A stretch of 55,743 bases of DNA from a bacterium (GCA_016124895.1 WGMU01000007.1:1-55743), one strand, 5' to 3'; positions 1 to 8,980 are shown, counted from the stretch's first letter. Notes: generated by a model not told the origin, from the letters alone. Numbers and translations are program-made.

Positions 1-561
1 ATTCTCACGAATACTGGATTCGGCACGCATGACTTCGACCAATGGAATGACTTCTCGCGTGCCCTGCTGCTTGTCCTGATGTTTGTTGGCGGCTGCGCCG
101 GAAGCACGAGTTGCAGCATCAAGGTCGTGCGGTATCTCATGCTCTATAAAGGATTGGGCGTTGAAATTGAGAGAGCCTGGCGACCGAATGTCGTCCGGGC
201 AGTCCGCATGGATGGGAAGCCCGTGGATGCAAGAGTTATCGAGCATGTGTTCCTGTACTTCGGGCTCGTCGCGGTCGTATGCGTAACGGCATGGTTCGGG
301 CTGATGCTGTTTGAACCGGACAATCTCTGGACCAGTCGAAGCCTCCCGGCAGAAAGCAAGTTACTCGACTGTGCCAGCGCCGTGGCAGCGACGGTCAATG
401 GAGTCGGTCCAGGTCTCGGAGTCGTGGGAGCCACACAGAACTATGCTCTTCTGCACCCGTGCAGCAAACTCATCTGCACAGCCCTCATGCTGCTGGGGCG
501 TCTGGAATTCATCCCGCTCCTGGTCCTGTGCGTACCGGCCTTCTGGCGGCGCATGAGCTGA
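1..561 (+). CDS. TrkH-family potassium uptake protein, C-terminal part
   Basis: This is the end of an integral membrane K+ transporter subunit; its 5' part lies outside the window and the frame is open from base 1. The selectivity-filter-like loops are visible as NTGFG near the start, GGCAGSTSCSIKV, and NGVGPGLGVVG. The family's C-terminal signature LMLLGRLEFIPLLVL is followed by the usual short FWRR tail. TrkH forms the pore and works with a cytoplasmic TrkA-type NAD-binding subunit, which is not seen here. The second repeat reads STSCSI where STGGGI is common. The stop is followed within 15 bp by the convergent end of the next gene. Confidence 0.9.
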   Translation: MLTNTGFGTHDFDQWNDFSRALLLVLMFVGGCAGSTSCSIKVVRYLMLYKGLGVEIERAWRPNVVRAVRMDGKPVDARVIEHVFLYFGLVAVVCVTAWFGLMLFEPDNLWTSRSLPAESKLLDCASAVAATVNGVGPGLGVVGATQNYALLHPCSKLICTALMLLGRLEFIPLLVLCVPAFWRRMS

Positions 562-575
562 CAGAAAGTCTGAGT

Positions 576-2597
576 TCATTGCGGCGGAACGCAGTCATCA
601 AGCACCAGCGCCAAAAACCACGGAGCGAACTCGATCCAGCTTCCGACGAAATCAAAGAAGTCGATACCGGAGTAGCGCGTGCCGAACAGAGGTGTCTCCG
701 GCGCGTGGTACAGACACCAGAAACGCAGGTAGTAAATCAGCGTCAGCCCTGAGAGCAGCAGCCAGGCTCGTGAGCGGGCAAAGGGGACAAGTGGCAGAGC
801 CCACGCCCAGTACCAGGGATTCTGCGTCGGCTGCAACAACCAGAACCACGCGACCGTCAGGAACAAAAGCATCAACCAGTTGGTCGCACTGGTAGAAGTC
901 GCGGCACGCCACGCCCACCACACGGCGAGTGCGCCGAAGATCGCTGTCGTCATCAGCCGCGTGACGAGAAACGGCACTCGCTGCCTGGTGAGTCCCGTCC
1001 TTGTCGAAATGGTTTCAACGAACGCTTCACGCCAGTCGGACGGTGTCACGACAAACCACGCTCTGCGTGACGAGTCGGGGCCTCGATCCGGCGTGAGGTT
1101 CTCGAACAACAACAGGAACAGGAAGTCGTTCATCTGCCACTGCAAGGCAAAGGCACTCAGTCCGGTCGATGTCGGATCAATCTGTGGGCCTGACGCGATT
1201 CGCTCAGGCGGCGGAGGAACAGGGGGCACGTCCACTTCCGGTCGAGGCTCACTCCCCATGAGAATCGCAGTTTCGGGGAGCCGTGGTTCGTCGGGAAACG
1301 CGACGTCCTTCTGACGTGTAAAGTCGCCTGAAGTTTCTACAGAAGGGAATGAAGGCAACGAAGAATTAGTCGGCCTGTCACTCCGTTTCCTCTGTTGTCT
1401 TCTGTTCGATGCAACCAGGTGAGAGTCAGTCGTCTGCGGAAGACCGGAACCGTAAGCGCCCGCGTCGATGTCGCTCTGGTCGCGAGTAAGCATCGGCAGA
1501 ATCATCACTGCCGAGACACCTGCAAACACGACGGCACCGGCAGCCGCCGTTCGGAATCCCACGCGATGCCACGTCGACACTATCAGCAGCGGCGCAAAGA
1601 TCGCCGGATAGATTTTCGCTCCAACGCCCAGTCCCAGCAGCAGTGATGCAGCGAGAAGCCAGTTCGTGGTGCGGGGGCGTTGATTCGCAGGAGAAGGGAA
1701 CAGACCACGCACGGCGCAATAGATTGCCGCAGTCGTTACGAACACGGCGATTGAATCGAGATGTCCGCTGTTGGCGAACTCCTTCATCAGCAGCGGGCAC
1801 CACGCATAGATGATCGACCACTCAGCGGGGCGATTCACGAATCGCAGCAGCAGGACAAGCATCCCGAAGGTCGCCAGATCAAAAAGCACGATCAGCGATT
1901 TCATCACGAGCAGATGCGCGTGGACCGTCTCCGATGCAGGCGTCATCAGAGCCGCGAGTGCAAAGACGGCCTGGCTGACCGGCGGGTAGACGGTCGTCAG
2001 TTCTCCGAAGTGAACACGCCGCAGAATCTCCGCATGAGCAGCCGAGTTGTCACGCAGTTCGACGAGCCGGTTCAGATCAGCCGGCAGGTCTGCGTTCGCG
2101 TTGACATCCAGAACCTGCTGCGGGCTGTAGCGAAACGGGTTCACTCCGGCTGCGACCGACTGTCCGTCCCACAGATAGCGGTATGCGTCGACTTCTTGAA
2201 TCGGCTCGCTGAACAGCAACAGCAGGCGGAACGCGAGTGCGAAGACAACGACGACCGGCAGACTGCCGTCCGTAGCGCCGCTCGCCAGAGCGTGGTCGTC
2301 TTGATGGCGATCCACGATCTGCCGCCGCTCGTCCACCGTCTGGCGACAGTAGCAACGGGCAGTGGCCCGCTGCACCAGCCAGACCTGCAGCAGGTACAGC
2401 AGAAACACGCCGCCGAACATTGCCATCACCCCCAGCAGAGGACGGTCGATGCCCGGAGTTCCGTAGGCGAAGTCGCGACTGAGCCAGACAACGCCGACAT
2501 ACAGCCACCACGAGATGAATCCGGTCACTCCGAGTTGCACCGGCAACCGCCTCAGCACGGACACCGACGGTGCGGTCTTCGCGAGCGGCTCAGACAT
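576..2597 (-). CDS. GT-C type membrane glycosyltransferase (GT87/mannosyltransferase-like)
   Basis: This is a polytopic membrane protein of about 673 residues. An early loop carries the motif DAYRYLWDGQSVAAGVNPFR, which is characteristic of GT-C enzymes that move a sugar from a polyprenyl-phosphate donor on the outer face of the membrane. Many hydrophobic helices follow. A long Pro/Asp/Ser-rich loop of about 130 residues, with little predicted structure, sits near the middle and looks like an insertion relative to the family. I chose the ATG at 2597 because it overlaps the stop of the upstream glycosyltransferase by 8 bp, which suggests translational coupling. The pair probably acts together in lipid-linked sugar transfer. 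The acceptor is unknown. Confidence 0.75.
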   Translation of the reverse strand: MSEPLAKTAPSVSVLRRLPVQLGVTGFISWWLYVGVVWLSRDFAYGTPGIDRPLLGVMAMFGGVFLLYLLQVWLVQRATARCYCRQTVDERRQIVDRHQDDHALASGATDGSLPVVVVFALAFRLLLLFSEPIQEVDAYRYLWDGQSVAAGVNPFRYSPQQVLDVNANADLPADLNRLVELRDNSAAHAEILRRVHFGELTTVYPPVSQAVFALAALMTPASETVHAHLLVMKSLIVLFDLATFGMLVLLLRFVNRPAEWSIIYAWCPLLMKEFANSGHLDSIAVFVTTAAIYCAVRGLFPSPANQRPRTTNWLLAASLLLGLGVGAKIYPAIFAPLLIVSTWHRVGFRTAAAGAVVFAGVSAVMILPMLTRDQSDIDAGAYGSGLPQTTDSHLVASNRRQQRKRSDRPTNSSLPSFPSVETSGDFTRQKDVAFPDEPRLPETAILMGSEPRPEVDVPPVPPPPERIASGPQIDPTSTGLSAFALQWQMNDFLFLLLFENLTPDRGPDSSRRAWFVVTPSDWREAFVETISTRTGLTRQRVPFLVTRLMTTAIFGALAVWWAWRAATSTSATNWLMLLFLTVAWFWLLQPTQNPWYWAWALPLVPFARSRAWLLLSGLTLIYYLRFWCLYHAPETPLFGTRYSGIDFFDFVGSWIEFAPWFLALVLDDCVPPQ

Positions 2598-3417
2598 CGG
2601 CACGGTTCGGTGTGGCTGAACGAGCGAGGGCGACTCGTCGGAACAGGCCGTACTTCGCGATCGTGTAGAGAATCTTATAGCCGGCTTTGATCGTGCCCGA
2701 GACTGTGCCACTGATCTTGCTGGTCCCAACGCGGCAACGGTACGGCACTGGAATCTCCGTGATCCGCAGCCCGGCCTGCAGGGCCTTCAGCTGCATCTCA
2801 ACGGTCCAGCCAAAGTTCTCATCGGCCATCCCAAGCTGTTCCAGTTTCGCGTAATCGATCGCACGGAACGGGCCGAGGTCTGTGTAGCGATGACCAAACA
2901 GAATCCGCATCAGCCAGCAGGCGAACCTGTTGCCATAAACACTCTGCGGTGGCATCGCGCCCGCTTCACGCTCGCCGAGCAATCGTGAACCGAGCACGAA
3001 ATCTGTTTCACCCAGGTGGATCGGCTCAACCAGCAGCGGCAGGAGATTGGGATGATCGCTGAAGTCGGCATCGACAAATGCGACAACGCTCGGAGCCGGT
3101 ATTTCAGTCTCAGCGACCATCCGCCGCAGTTCGTCGAGTCCTCGCAGGCAGGCTTTGCCATAGCCACGCTGATCCTCACGAAACACTCGGGCTCCGCCGA
3201 GACGCGCTACTTCACTTGTGCGATCATGCGAGCCGTTGTCGACCACGATCACCATTCCAACCGGCGGAAGAGCTTCGAGTACCAATGGCAGCGATGCTTC
3301 TTCATTCAACGCCGGAATGATCACGACAACGTCTGAAAGGCAAGGCGAGCCGGACTTCGTTTCATCAGCTACGCGGTCAGTTTTGGGCACAACGTCGGTT
3401 TCCGTCAGAGTCACCAT
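2590..3417 (-). CDS. Family 2 glycosyltransferase (dolichyl-phosphate mannose synthase-like)
   Basis: This is a cytoplasmic GT-A enzyme of 275 residues. It has the N-terminal nucleotide-sugar strand VVVIIPALNEEASLPLVLEA, then VDNGSHDRT, a GKACLRGLDE helix, and the DxD-type metal site in VAFVDADFSDHP. The family typically charges a polyprenyl phosphate with a hexose, which matches the GT-C membrane enzyme encoded immediately downstream with an 8-bp overlap. The ATG at 3417 gives the usual short N-terminus; upstream codons in frame have no domain support. The C-terminal part, with a VGTSKISGTVSGTIKAG segment, is typical of this subgroup. Confidence 0.85.
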   Translation of the reverse strand: MVTLTETDVVPKTDRVADETKSGSPCLSDVVVIIPALNEEASLPLVLEALPPVGMVIVVDNGSHDRTSEVARLGGARVFREDQRGYGKACLRGLDELRRMVAETEIPAPSVVAFVDADFSDHPNLLPLLVEPIHLGETDFVLGSRLLGEREAGAMPPQSVYGNRFACWLMRILFGHRYTDLGPFRAIDYAKLEQLGMADENFGWTVEMQLKALQAGLRITEIPVPYRCRVGTSKISGTVSGTIKAGYKILYTIAKYGLFRRVALARSATPNRADV

Positions 3418-3454
3418 GAGTGGGCATCCGCGATGGGAAGAAGACGGGCAACAA

Positions 3455-3700
3455 TCAGAAGCCACCGGAGCCGAAAAAGCCGGAACCCGGAGCAGGCTGC
3501 ATCGGCGCTCCGACCGGCGGCATCGTCCCGGAACCGGGCATCGTTCCCGGTGCCCGATACTGACCGGGAGCCGGGCAACCGTTTGGCCCACACGGGCTGC
3601 TTCCATAAGGACCGTACGGCGCATAGCACGCGCAACCGACAACTCCGCTCATGGAGATAAAGCAACATCCGACGACATACCACCAGCGACGGCTCGTCAT
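3455..3700 (-). CDS. Small exported Cys/Pro/Gly-rich lipoprotein-like protein
   Basis: This is a protein of 81 residues. It has a basic start (MTSRRWWYVVGCCF), a hydrophobic stretch, and then GVVGCACYAPYGPYG, which could be a lipobox or signal peptidase site. The rest is Pro/Gly/Ala/Met-rich (APGTMPGSGTMPPVGAP) with paired cysteines and no enzymatic motif. Short exported proteins of this composition are common in Planctomycetes. A good ribosome site (AAAGGA) lies upstream of the ATG. The gene lies 38 bp upstream of the glycosyltransferase pair on the same strand and may be co-transcribed with it. No function can be assigned. Confidence 0.6.
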   Translation of the reverse strand: MTSRRWWYVVGCCFISMSGVVGCACYAPYGPYGSSPCGPNGCPAPGQYRAPGTMPGSGTMPPVGAPMQPAPGSGFFGSGGF

Positions 3701-3887
3701 CTCCGATTCCTTTCGGCTGACAGAGGGGAACTTCACTTTGACCGGGTGTATGCCGTGTCGCTTCCAGCGACTGACACCCCCAACTCCGAGGCGCAACGTC
3801 GAAGTCTCGCTGAAAGCCTGAAAACGGGTCTGTAACAGACCTCACAATGATCAGGCAGAATGCTGTCGATCATCGACTGCGTGGCTG

Positions 3888-4535
3888 TCATGGCCATGTG
3901 AGGGACGACGTTTCGTCAACGGCAGAACTGCCAGAAGCACGCAGCGCGGCAATCTCGTCCTGAAGTTCCCGCACCTGCGACTGCAGCTTTTCAATCAGTG
4001 GAGCGACTGCCGACTGAGCGAAGCGCCGGTGGATGTGCTGCGGGCAGTTCACATCCCACGCCTCGATGGCAAACACGATCGCCCGCTCCACCTTCCCGCG
4101 ATAGTCGGGATCACGCAGCCGGTCGAGCAGCTCGGGGGCGTCGTCGATCACCCGAGCGGTTCCCCACAGCTTGATGCGGCGTCGGTTGGCGTAGTCCATC
4201 AGAAAGACAAACGCTTTGGGGTTCTCGGCGAGATTGCCAAGCGTGATGTACTGCTGGTTTCCGCTGAAATCGGCGAACCCCAGCGTGTTCTCGTCAATGA
4301 CTTTCAGGACGCCCGGCGCGCCCCCTCGGTACTGAATGTAAGGCTGCCCCGACGCACTGGCCGTTCCGAGATAAAACATGTCGAGGGCGGAGAGAAACTC
4401 ACGCAGTTCCGGCGTGACGGTCGTCTGCCAGCCACTGCCCTGTTCCACCCGGTTGTACATGTCGCGAGAACCTTTTTCCGTCTGAACGGCTTTCACTGCC
4501 GGCGTGAAGGCGATGTCGCTGGGAAACTGCGTCAT
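3888..4535 (-). CDS. Pyridoxamine 5'-phosphate oxidase-family flavoprotein
   Basis: This 215-residue protein has the split-barrel FMN-binding pattern: FLSALDMFYLGTASASGQPY, then GFADFSGNQQYITLGNL and VFLMDYANRRRIKLWGTARV. These match the pyridoxamine-phosphate-oxidase-like family, which often acts on reactive or xenobiotic substrates rather than on vitamin B6. The last 40 residues form a charged helix (LIEKLQSQVRELQDEIAAL), probably a coiled coil for oligomerisation. A strong AAGGAGAGG site precedes the ATG. It lies 70 bp downstream of the AhpD-like gene on the same strand, so both are likely transcribed together under the TetR operator at 5262. Confidence 0.82.
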   Translation of the reverse strand: MTQFPSDIAFTPAVKAVQTEKGSRDMYNRVEQGSGWQTTVTPELREFLSALDMFYLGTASASGQPYIQYRGGAPGVLKVIDENTLGFADFSGNQQYITLGNLAENPKAFVFLMDYANRRRIKLWGTARVIDDAPELLDRLRDPDYRGKVERAIVFAIEAWDVNCPQHIHRRFAQSAVAPLIEKLQSQVRELQDEIAALRASGSSAVDETSSLTWP

Positions 4536-4605
4536 GAGTCCTCTCCTTGGTCAGACAGGCAGCGTACTCATCGTCGTGAGCACGCCACCTGATCTGCCGT
4601 GACAA

Positions 4606-5181
4606 TCAGGCAACCGAGCAAGCCCCGGATGTGCAAGCTGCGGCCGGAACGGGTTCCGCCGCCGGGATATCGAGTTCCGTGGCGGCGACGTTGTTGATGA
4701 AGTTCGTGAAGCAACCCAGCACGACGCTGGTGACGATCTCGACGATTTCACCATCGTCGAATCCCGCCGCTTTGACGGCCTTGATCTGCCCGTCATCCAC
4801 CTTGCCGCTGCTGGACAGCACGGCCCGAGCGAACTTGAGTGCCGCGTCCGTGCGGCGGTCCTCCGAGTTCGCAGTTCGACCTGCGAGGACGTCGTCTGCT
4901 GTCAGGCCAGCCGACGGAGCGACCGCACTCAGAATCGACGTGCAGTACTGACACGCGTTCGACTCACTCGTCGACAGCTTCACCTGGTTGTGGAGCTTCT
5001 CGCCGATCGCTGCCTGTCCCATCGCCTGACTGAATGTCAGAAAGCTCTCCAGCACGGCGGGGGAATGTGCCATGACCCGAGCGGCGTTGGGCACCATGCC
5101 GAAAGCACTCTGCACAGTGTCGAGCAGTTCCTTCCGGCGTCCTTCCGCCGTGTCCGGGTTCACCGAGTTCAAACGTTGCAT
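4606..5181 (-). CDS. Carboxymuconolactone decarboxylase/AhpD-like protein
   Basis: This is an all-helical AhpD-fold protein of 191 residues. The redox motif is NACQYC (Cys77 and Cys80) inside SESNACQYCTSI, followed by the usual helix with FARAVLSSSG and the GFDDGEIVEIV segment. Such proteins use the CxxC pair to reduce peroxides or handle thiol disulfides. The tail adds two more cysteines (AACTSGACSVA), which could be a resolving or metal site. A GAAGGAG ribosome site favours the ATG at 5181; a GTG directly before it is the alternative. It is the first gene behind the perfect TetR operator at 5262-5283. Confidence 0.85.
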   Translation of the reverse strand: MQRLNSVNPDTAEGRRKELLDTVQSAFGMVPNAARVMAHSPAVLESFLTFSQAMGQAAIGEKLHNQVKLSTSESNACQYCTSILSAVAPSAGLTADDVLAGRTANSEDRRTDAALKFARAVLSSSGKVDDGQIKAVKAAGFDDGEIVEIVTSVVLGCFTNFINNVAATELDIPAAEPVPAAACTSGACSVA

Positions 5182-5261
5182 CACGCATCTCCTTCAAAAC
5201 GGAAGACTTGAAAGGGCTCGTCGTCGGGCACACGCCAGACTCCAACTCCCTCCGAAACAAT

Positions 5262-5283
5262 ATAGACAGACCAGTCTGTCTAT
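5262..5283. promoter_or_regulatory. TetR-type operator, perfect inverted repeat
   Basis: Two 10-bp half-sites, ATAGACAGAC and GTCTGTCTAT, are exact reverse complements separated by 2 bp. The site lies between the stop of the TetR gene and the start of the AhpD-like gene, about 80 bp upstream of the latter, where a repressor would block its promoter. A related but imperfect copy lies in front of the tetR gene itself. Confidence 0.75.
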
Positions 5284-5308
5284 TACGGGTCAAAAAAAGA
5301 GAAGAGAA

Positions 5309-5896
5309 CTACTTCCTCTTCTTCGAAAGCGAATTTATCAGCGACAGCGCAGCGTCCCGAGCGACATCCGCCGCCTTGGAATTGCCATCCATCACTGCAG
5401 TCACAATCGCACCTTCGATCATCAGCGAGACCGCCGGCACGAAAGCCACAGACGCCTCTCCGTGTGCTTCGGACATGATTGTTCCAATCATCTCCCGGAA
5501 GAGCTGTTTGTGCTGAGCCGAGAACGCCGCCCCCGGATGGCTGGGGTCTGCGAGTTCCACAACTGCGTTAATGAAGGCGCAGCCCCGGAATCCCTTACTC
5601 TCAAACCACTCTTTCAGAGCGGAAAAGAACGCATTGAGGCGATCGCTTCCGTCATCGACGTATCGCTGCATCGCTGATTCAAAGAACCGACCGATCTTCT
5701 CGTCCCGAAATTTCAGCACGGCGAGGACGAGGTCATCCTTCGAGGCGAAATTGTTATAGAGCGACATCTTCGCGACGCCGGCCTCCGCAATGATTCGGTC
5801 AATGCCGACCGCGCGAATTCCGTCTGCATAGAACAGTCGATCGGCTGCTTCGACGATTCGCGTACGTGCATCAGATGTGGTTCGTTTCTTAGCCAT
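5309..5896 (-). CDS. TetR-family transcriptional repressor
   Basis: This 195-residue regulator has a clear TetR N-terminal HTH: RIVEAADRLFYADGIRAVGI, then IIAEAGVAKMSLYNNFASKD. The ligand-binding part contains GFRGCAFINAVVEL, typical of the subgroup that controls oxidoreductase or AhpD-like genes. The tail is basic (LSKKRK). The ATG at 5896 (MAKKRTTSD) is chosen because it begins just before the HTH and follows the upstream operator-like sequence. I infer that it represses itself and the downstream AhpD-like and PNPOx-like genes, because related palindromes sit in front of both transcription units. The inducer is unknown. Confidence 0.9.
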   Translation of the reverse strand: MAKKRTTSDARTRIVEAADRLFYADGIRAVGIDRIIAEAGVAKMSLYNNFASKDDLVLAVLKFRDEKIGRFFESAMQRYVDDGSDRLNAFFSALKEWFESKGFRGCAFINAVVELADPSHPGAAFSAQHKQLFREMIGTIMSEAHGEASVAFVPAVSLMIEGAIVTAVMDGNSKAADVARDAALSLINSLSKKRK

Positions 5897-5908
5897 GGTG
5901 CAGAGTGT

Positions 5909-5926
5909 ATAGACCGGTCTGTCTAG
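5909..5926. promoter_or_regulatory. Second, imperfect TetR-type operator (autoregulatory)
   Basis: The sequence ATAGACCGGTCTGTCTAG shares the right half-site GTCTGTCTA with the perfect operator at 5262. It contains the exact palindrome AGACCGGTCT. It lies 13 bp upstream of the tetR start codon, a position suited to autorepression. Confidence 0.6.
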
Positions 5927-5987
5927 TGCAAGTCGAAAATTGCCAGGATCACTGGACTGCCAGAATCCCGGCTGGCTCACAAGCCTT

Positions 5988-7508
5988 TCAGCGGGTCCAC
6001 GAGAGCCAATTGCGCATCAGCGACGCAATGAACGGCGTCAGTCGCGTGCGGTTGTACTGGTCGCCGAGTTTGCGGATGGCTTCGGCCTGCGTCGGGTAAG
6101 GGTGAATCGTACTGCCGATTCCCTTGAGGCCGACGCCGTTCTTCATCGCCACTGTGATCTCGGAAATCAGGTCGCCAGCATTCGGAGCCACAACCGTCGC
6201 ACCCACGATCTGATCAGTCCCTTTCCTCAGATGCACTTTGACGAAGCCTTCGGTTTCTCCTTCAAGGATCGCGCGGTCGACTTCGGAGAACTCCTGCACG
6301 AACGTCGTGACGTCGATGCCGCGTTCGGTCGCTTCGTTCTCGTACAGGCCGACATGAGCGACTTCGGGTGACGTGTACGTGCTCCTGGGAATCGTCAGGG
6401 CGCTCGCTTTCGACCGCCCCTTGAACAGAGCATTGCCAATCACGATGCGGGCCATGAAGTCGGCCGCGTGCGTGAACTTGTATTTCGAGCAGATGTCGCC
6501 TGCCGCGTAGATGTTTGGATTCGTCGTCTGCAGCCGGTCGTTGACCGTCACACCGATTCGCTCGTCGAAGTCCACGCCAACGGTTTCCAGTCCCATGTTC
6601 TGCACGTTGGGAGCGCGGCCCACGGAGACCAGCAACTGATCGACCAGCTCGTCGTACTGGCGATCGTGCGAGTTCACGGACAGTCGCACACAGTCGCCGT
6701 CGCGGCTGAGCTGCAGATTCTTCCCGCAGCAAAGCAGGTTCACTCCGTCTCGTTCCATTGAAGCCTGCACGATGCGTGCGGCCTCGCGGTCTTCGCGTGG
6801 AAGGATGCCGTGTTCGGCTTCGACCAGAAACACTTCAGAACCGAACAGCGCAAATGACTGAGCCATCTCGCAGCCGATCGGCCCGGCTCCGATGATTCCC
6901 AGCCGCTTCGGCAGCTCCGTCAGTGAGAACAGCGATTCGTTCGTCAGATAGGGAACGTCGCTCAGGCCGGGAATCGGCGGCGCGGAAGCTCGTGCCCCGG
7001 TCGCAATGACGGCCTTCTTGAACTGCAGAGTCTGGCCAGCGACCTCGACCGAATTCGAACCGGTGAACCGGGCCTGTCCCTGATAGAGATCAATGCCCAG
7101 TTTCCGAATGCGTTCGGCAGAATCGTTCGGTGCGATCTCCGACCGCAATCGTCGCATGCGCTGCATGACGCGACCGAAGTCGACGCTCACATCACCTTGG
7201 ACGTCGATGCCGAACGCATTGGCATAGCGAATTGTCCGCGCGACACGAGCCGCACTGATGATTCCCTTCGACGGAACACAGCCGACGTTGAGACAGTCGC
7301 CGCCCAGCAGTTCGCGTTCGATCAAAGCCACCTTCGCGCCCAGCCCGGCAGCTCCGATGGCGGAGACCAGTCCAGCCGCACCAGCTCCGATGACCACCAG
7401 GTTGTAGCGACCATCCGGTGTCGGGTTGGTCCAGTCTCGCGGCTTCACGTGAGCTTCGAGTGCGAGATTGAATTCATCCTGCGGCTGCAGTTGAACGAGC
7501 GTGGTCAT
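5988..7508 (-). CDS. FAD-dependent pyridine nucleotide-disulfide oxidoreductase, mercuric-reductase-like
   Basis: This is a flavoprotein of 506 residues. The FAD site is LVVIGAGAAGLVSA (near residue 37). The redox-active disulfide lies in GGDCLNVGCVPSK (Cys72/Cys77), the NAD(P) site is LGIIGAGPIGCEMAQ, and the second FAD motif is NIYAAGDIC. The dimer-interface catalytic His/Glu region is HPYPTQAEAIRKLGD. It lacks both the N-terminal HMA domain and the C-terminal vicinal cysteines of true MerA, so mercury reduction is not certain. An AGGAAG site supports the ATG at 7508. Its partner downstream of a 67-bp gap is a TVP38-type membrane protein; that pairing is common for this subgroup. Confidence 0.88.
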   Translation of the reverse strand: MTTLVQLQPQDEFNLALEAHVKPRDWTNPTPDGRYNLVVIGAGAAGLVSAIGAAGLGAKVALIERELLGGDCLNVGCVPSKGIISAARVARTIRYANAFGIDVQGDVSVDFGRVMQRMRRLRSEIAPNDSAERIRKLGIDLYQGQARFTGSNSVEVAGQTLQFKKAVIATGARASAPPIPGLSDVPYLTNESLFSLTELPKRLGIIGAGPIGCEMAQSFALFGSEVFLVEAEHGILPREDREAARIVQASMERDGVNLLCCGKNLQLSRDGDCVRLSVNSHDRQYDELVDQLLVSVGRAPNVQNMGLETVGVDFDERIGVTVNDRLQTTNPNIYAAGDICSKYKFTHAADFMARIVIGNALFKGRSKASALTIPRSTYTSPEVAHVGLYENEATERGIDVTTFVQEFSEVDRAILEGETEGFVKVHLRKGTDQIVGATVVAPNAGDLISEITVAMKNGVGLKGIGSTIHPYPTQAEAIRKLGDQYNRTRLTPFIASLMRNWLSWTR

Positions 7509-7575
7509 GAATTGGTCTTCCTGGCCGATGAGTGTCTGAAGGTGCTTCGGTATGCGAGATGGTTTTCGCAATGCG

Positions 7576-8373
7576 TCACGGTGTTGGAGCTGATTCGTCA
7601 GTGACCGGCGCCATCGAGTTGTCGCCAGATGATGGACCGAACCGGTGCATCGCCTTCCTGACGACAATCGGAAACAGTCCGAGCAGGACGAAGGCGACGA
7701 TCAGTTGTGGTGAGAGGATGCCGCCGGCACCGCGTTCGGCGAGCGTCGCGAGGTCCGGCACGCTGGCCCCGGCGTAAACGTAGACAGCGGTCCCCGCGAG
7801 CATTCCCACCTGGCTGACCCACCAGTAAGTCCAGGTGCGCAGCGGCGTCAGGCCCATCACGACGTTGATCACAAAGAAGGGCACAGCAGGAATCAGCCTC
7901 AGCGTGAAGAGGTAGAACGCCCCTTCCCGTTCGAGAGCCGTGTTGAAGCCAGCCAGCCGCTCGCCAAATCGGCTCTGAACAGCGTCCCGCAGGATGTACC
8001 GGCTGAGCAGAAATGCGAGCGTCGCTCCGGACGTTGACGCGAAACTGACCAGCAGCACGCCCCGCCAGAATCCGAAATACCACCCGAACGCCAGCGTCAG
8101 AATCGTCGCTCCCGGCAGAGAAAGGCCGGTTACGAGGACATACAGCAGAAACGCCACTCCGGAAACCAGCGCGGGATGATCCTGCTGATACGCCCGCAGT
8201 TCGGCTTCCTGAGCAGCCAGGCTTTCGAGCGTCAACGTGTCTCGATACTGACTCCACGCGACGGCCATCACCGCTCCAATGGCCAGCAGCGTCAGAACCT
8301 TCTTCCATCCGCCACGGCCACTACCAGCGGTGCCCGATTCCGAGTGACTCTGGTGGTTGCCTTCACTGTCCAT
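7576..8373 (-). CDS. TVP38/TMEM64 (VTT domain) inner-membrane protein
   Basis: This membrane protein has the VTT-domain hallmarks: GLSLPGATILTLAFGWYFGF, then SGATLAFLLSRYILRD and FTLRLIPAVPFFVINVVMGL, with about five membrane helices. Family members are DedA relatives with suspected lipid-scramblase or transport roles. The ATG at 8373 (MDSEGNHQ) is preceded by GGGAG; an in-frame ATG at 8451 would add 26 polar residues without a good ribosome site. The gene is followed by the mercuric-reductase-like flavoprotein, and the two are probably co-transcribed. The substrate is unknown. Confidence 0.85.
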   Translation of the reverse strand: MDSEGNHQSHSESGTAGSGRGGWKKVLTLLAIGAVMAVAWSQYRDTLTLESLAAQEAELRAYQQDHPALVSGVAFLLYVLVTGLSLPGATILTLAFGWYFGFWRGVLLVSFASTSGATLAFLLSRYILRDAVQSRFGERLAGFNTALEREGAFYLFTLRLIPAVPFFVINVVMGLTPLRTWTYWWVSQVGMLAGTAVYVYAGASVPDLATLAERGAGGILSPQLIVAFVLLGLFPIVVRKAMHRFGPSSGDNSMAPVTDESAPTP

Positions 8374-8794
8374 CGGTGGCTCCCGAACCTCTGTGGGCCT
8401 TTCCGACTGGAGGCCGCCTGTTGATAAAAGTCTGCTCGTGAGATCGCTCACACCGACGTGACGGGGACCGGTCCAGGTGCCTTACAGCGAAACGGAAAGA
8501 TGTTCCGGAGACTTTCCAGGCGTGCCAATGATGCAGAGTCGTCACGTTGGTTGGTCGATCGGCAGCGAAAAGGTTTGCCAGCGAGTGGTGTAAGTCAGGC
8601 GGCCCTGTCGTCGTCACTCACTGTGGCCGCGATCGATGCGACTTCAGACGCGAAACCGTCTGGCTCAATCCGATCGCTGTGGTCTGCAGACGCCTCAGGG
8701 AAGAGTTGCAGTGTTGAGCATCGCCAGCCCACACGCGTCGGCAACAAACTCACTTTCACTCAATGGCGAGTGAACCAACCAGGGAAGCAGAAAA
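8374..8794. other. Intergenic region with no recognisable gene
   Basis: This stretch separates the leftward TVP38/flavoprotein unit from rightward genes, so it should contain divergent promoters. I see no RNA gene and no strong palindrome in it. Short open frames here have no family features. Confidence 0.4.
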
Positions 8795-8980
8795 ATGACG
8801 ACCACCAACCGCAAAGCCCGTCACACCGACACTGATCCCGGCCTGCACGTCACTCCGAGCAGCACCGCCGAACCGAATCTGAAGCATCAGCTCTGCAACA
8901 CGGCCTCTGACAAAGAGCGCTGCGAAGCCTTCCTTGACCGGCTGACGGAAGCCTCCGTCAACATTGACCGCCGGGCGTGA
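8795..8980 (+). CDS. Possible small hydrophilic protein
   Basis: A 61-codon frame starts with ATG after AGGGAAGC. It encodes a charged protein (HQLCNTASDKERCEAF in the middle, two cysteines) with no signal or membrane segment. I do not recognise it. It may be a real small gene upstream of the MerR operon, but codon-level evidence is weak. Confidence 0.3.
   Translation: MTTTNRKARHTDTDPGLHVTPSSTAEPNLKHQLCNTASDKERCEAFLDRLTEASVNIDRRA

Noticed and set aside
1761-2690. 309-codon open frame on the plus strand
   Set aside because: It is antisense to the GT-C and GT2 genes, which have clear motifs; its composition (Arg/Gln/His-rich) is that of a GC-rich reverse-frame shadow.
5988-7508. True mercuric reductase MerA
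   Set aside because: There is no N-terminal metal-binding domain and no C-terminal vicinal cysteines; it is called mercuric-reductase-like only.
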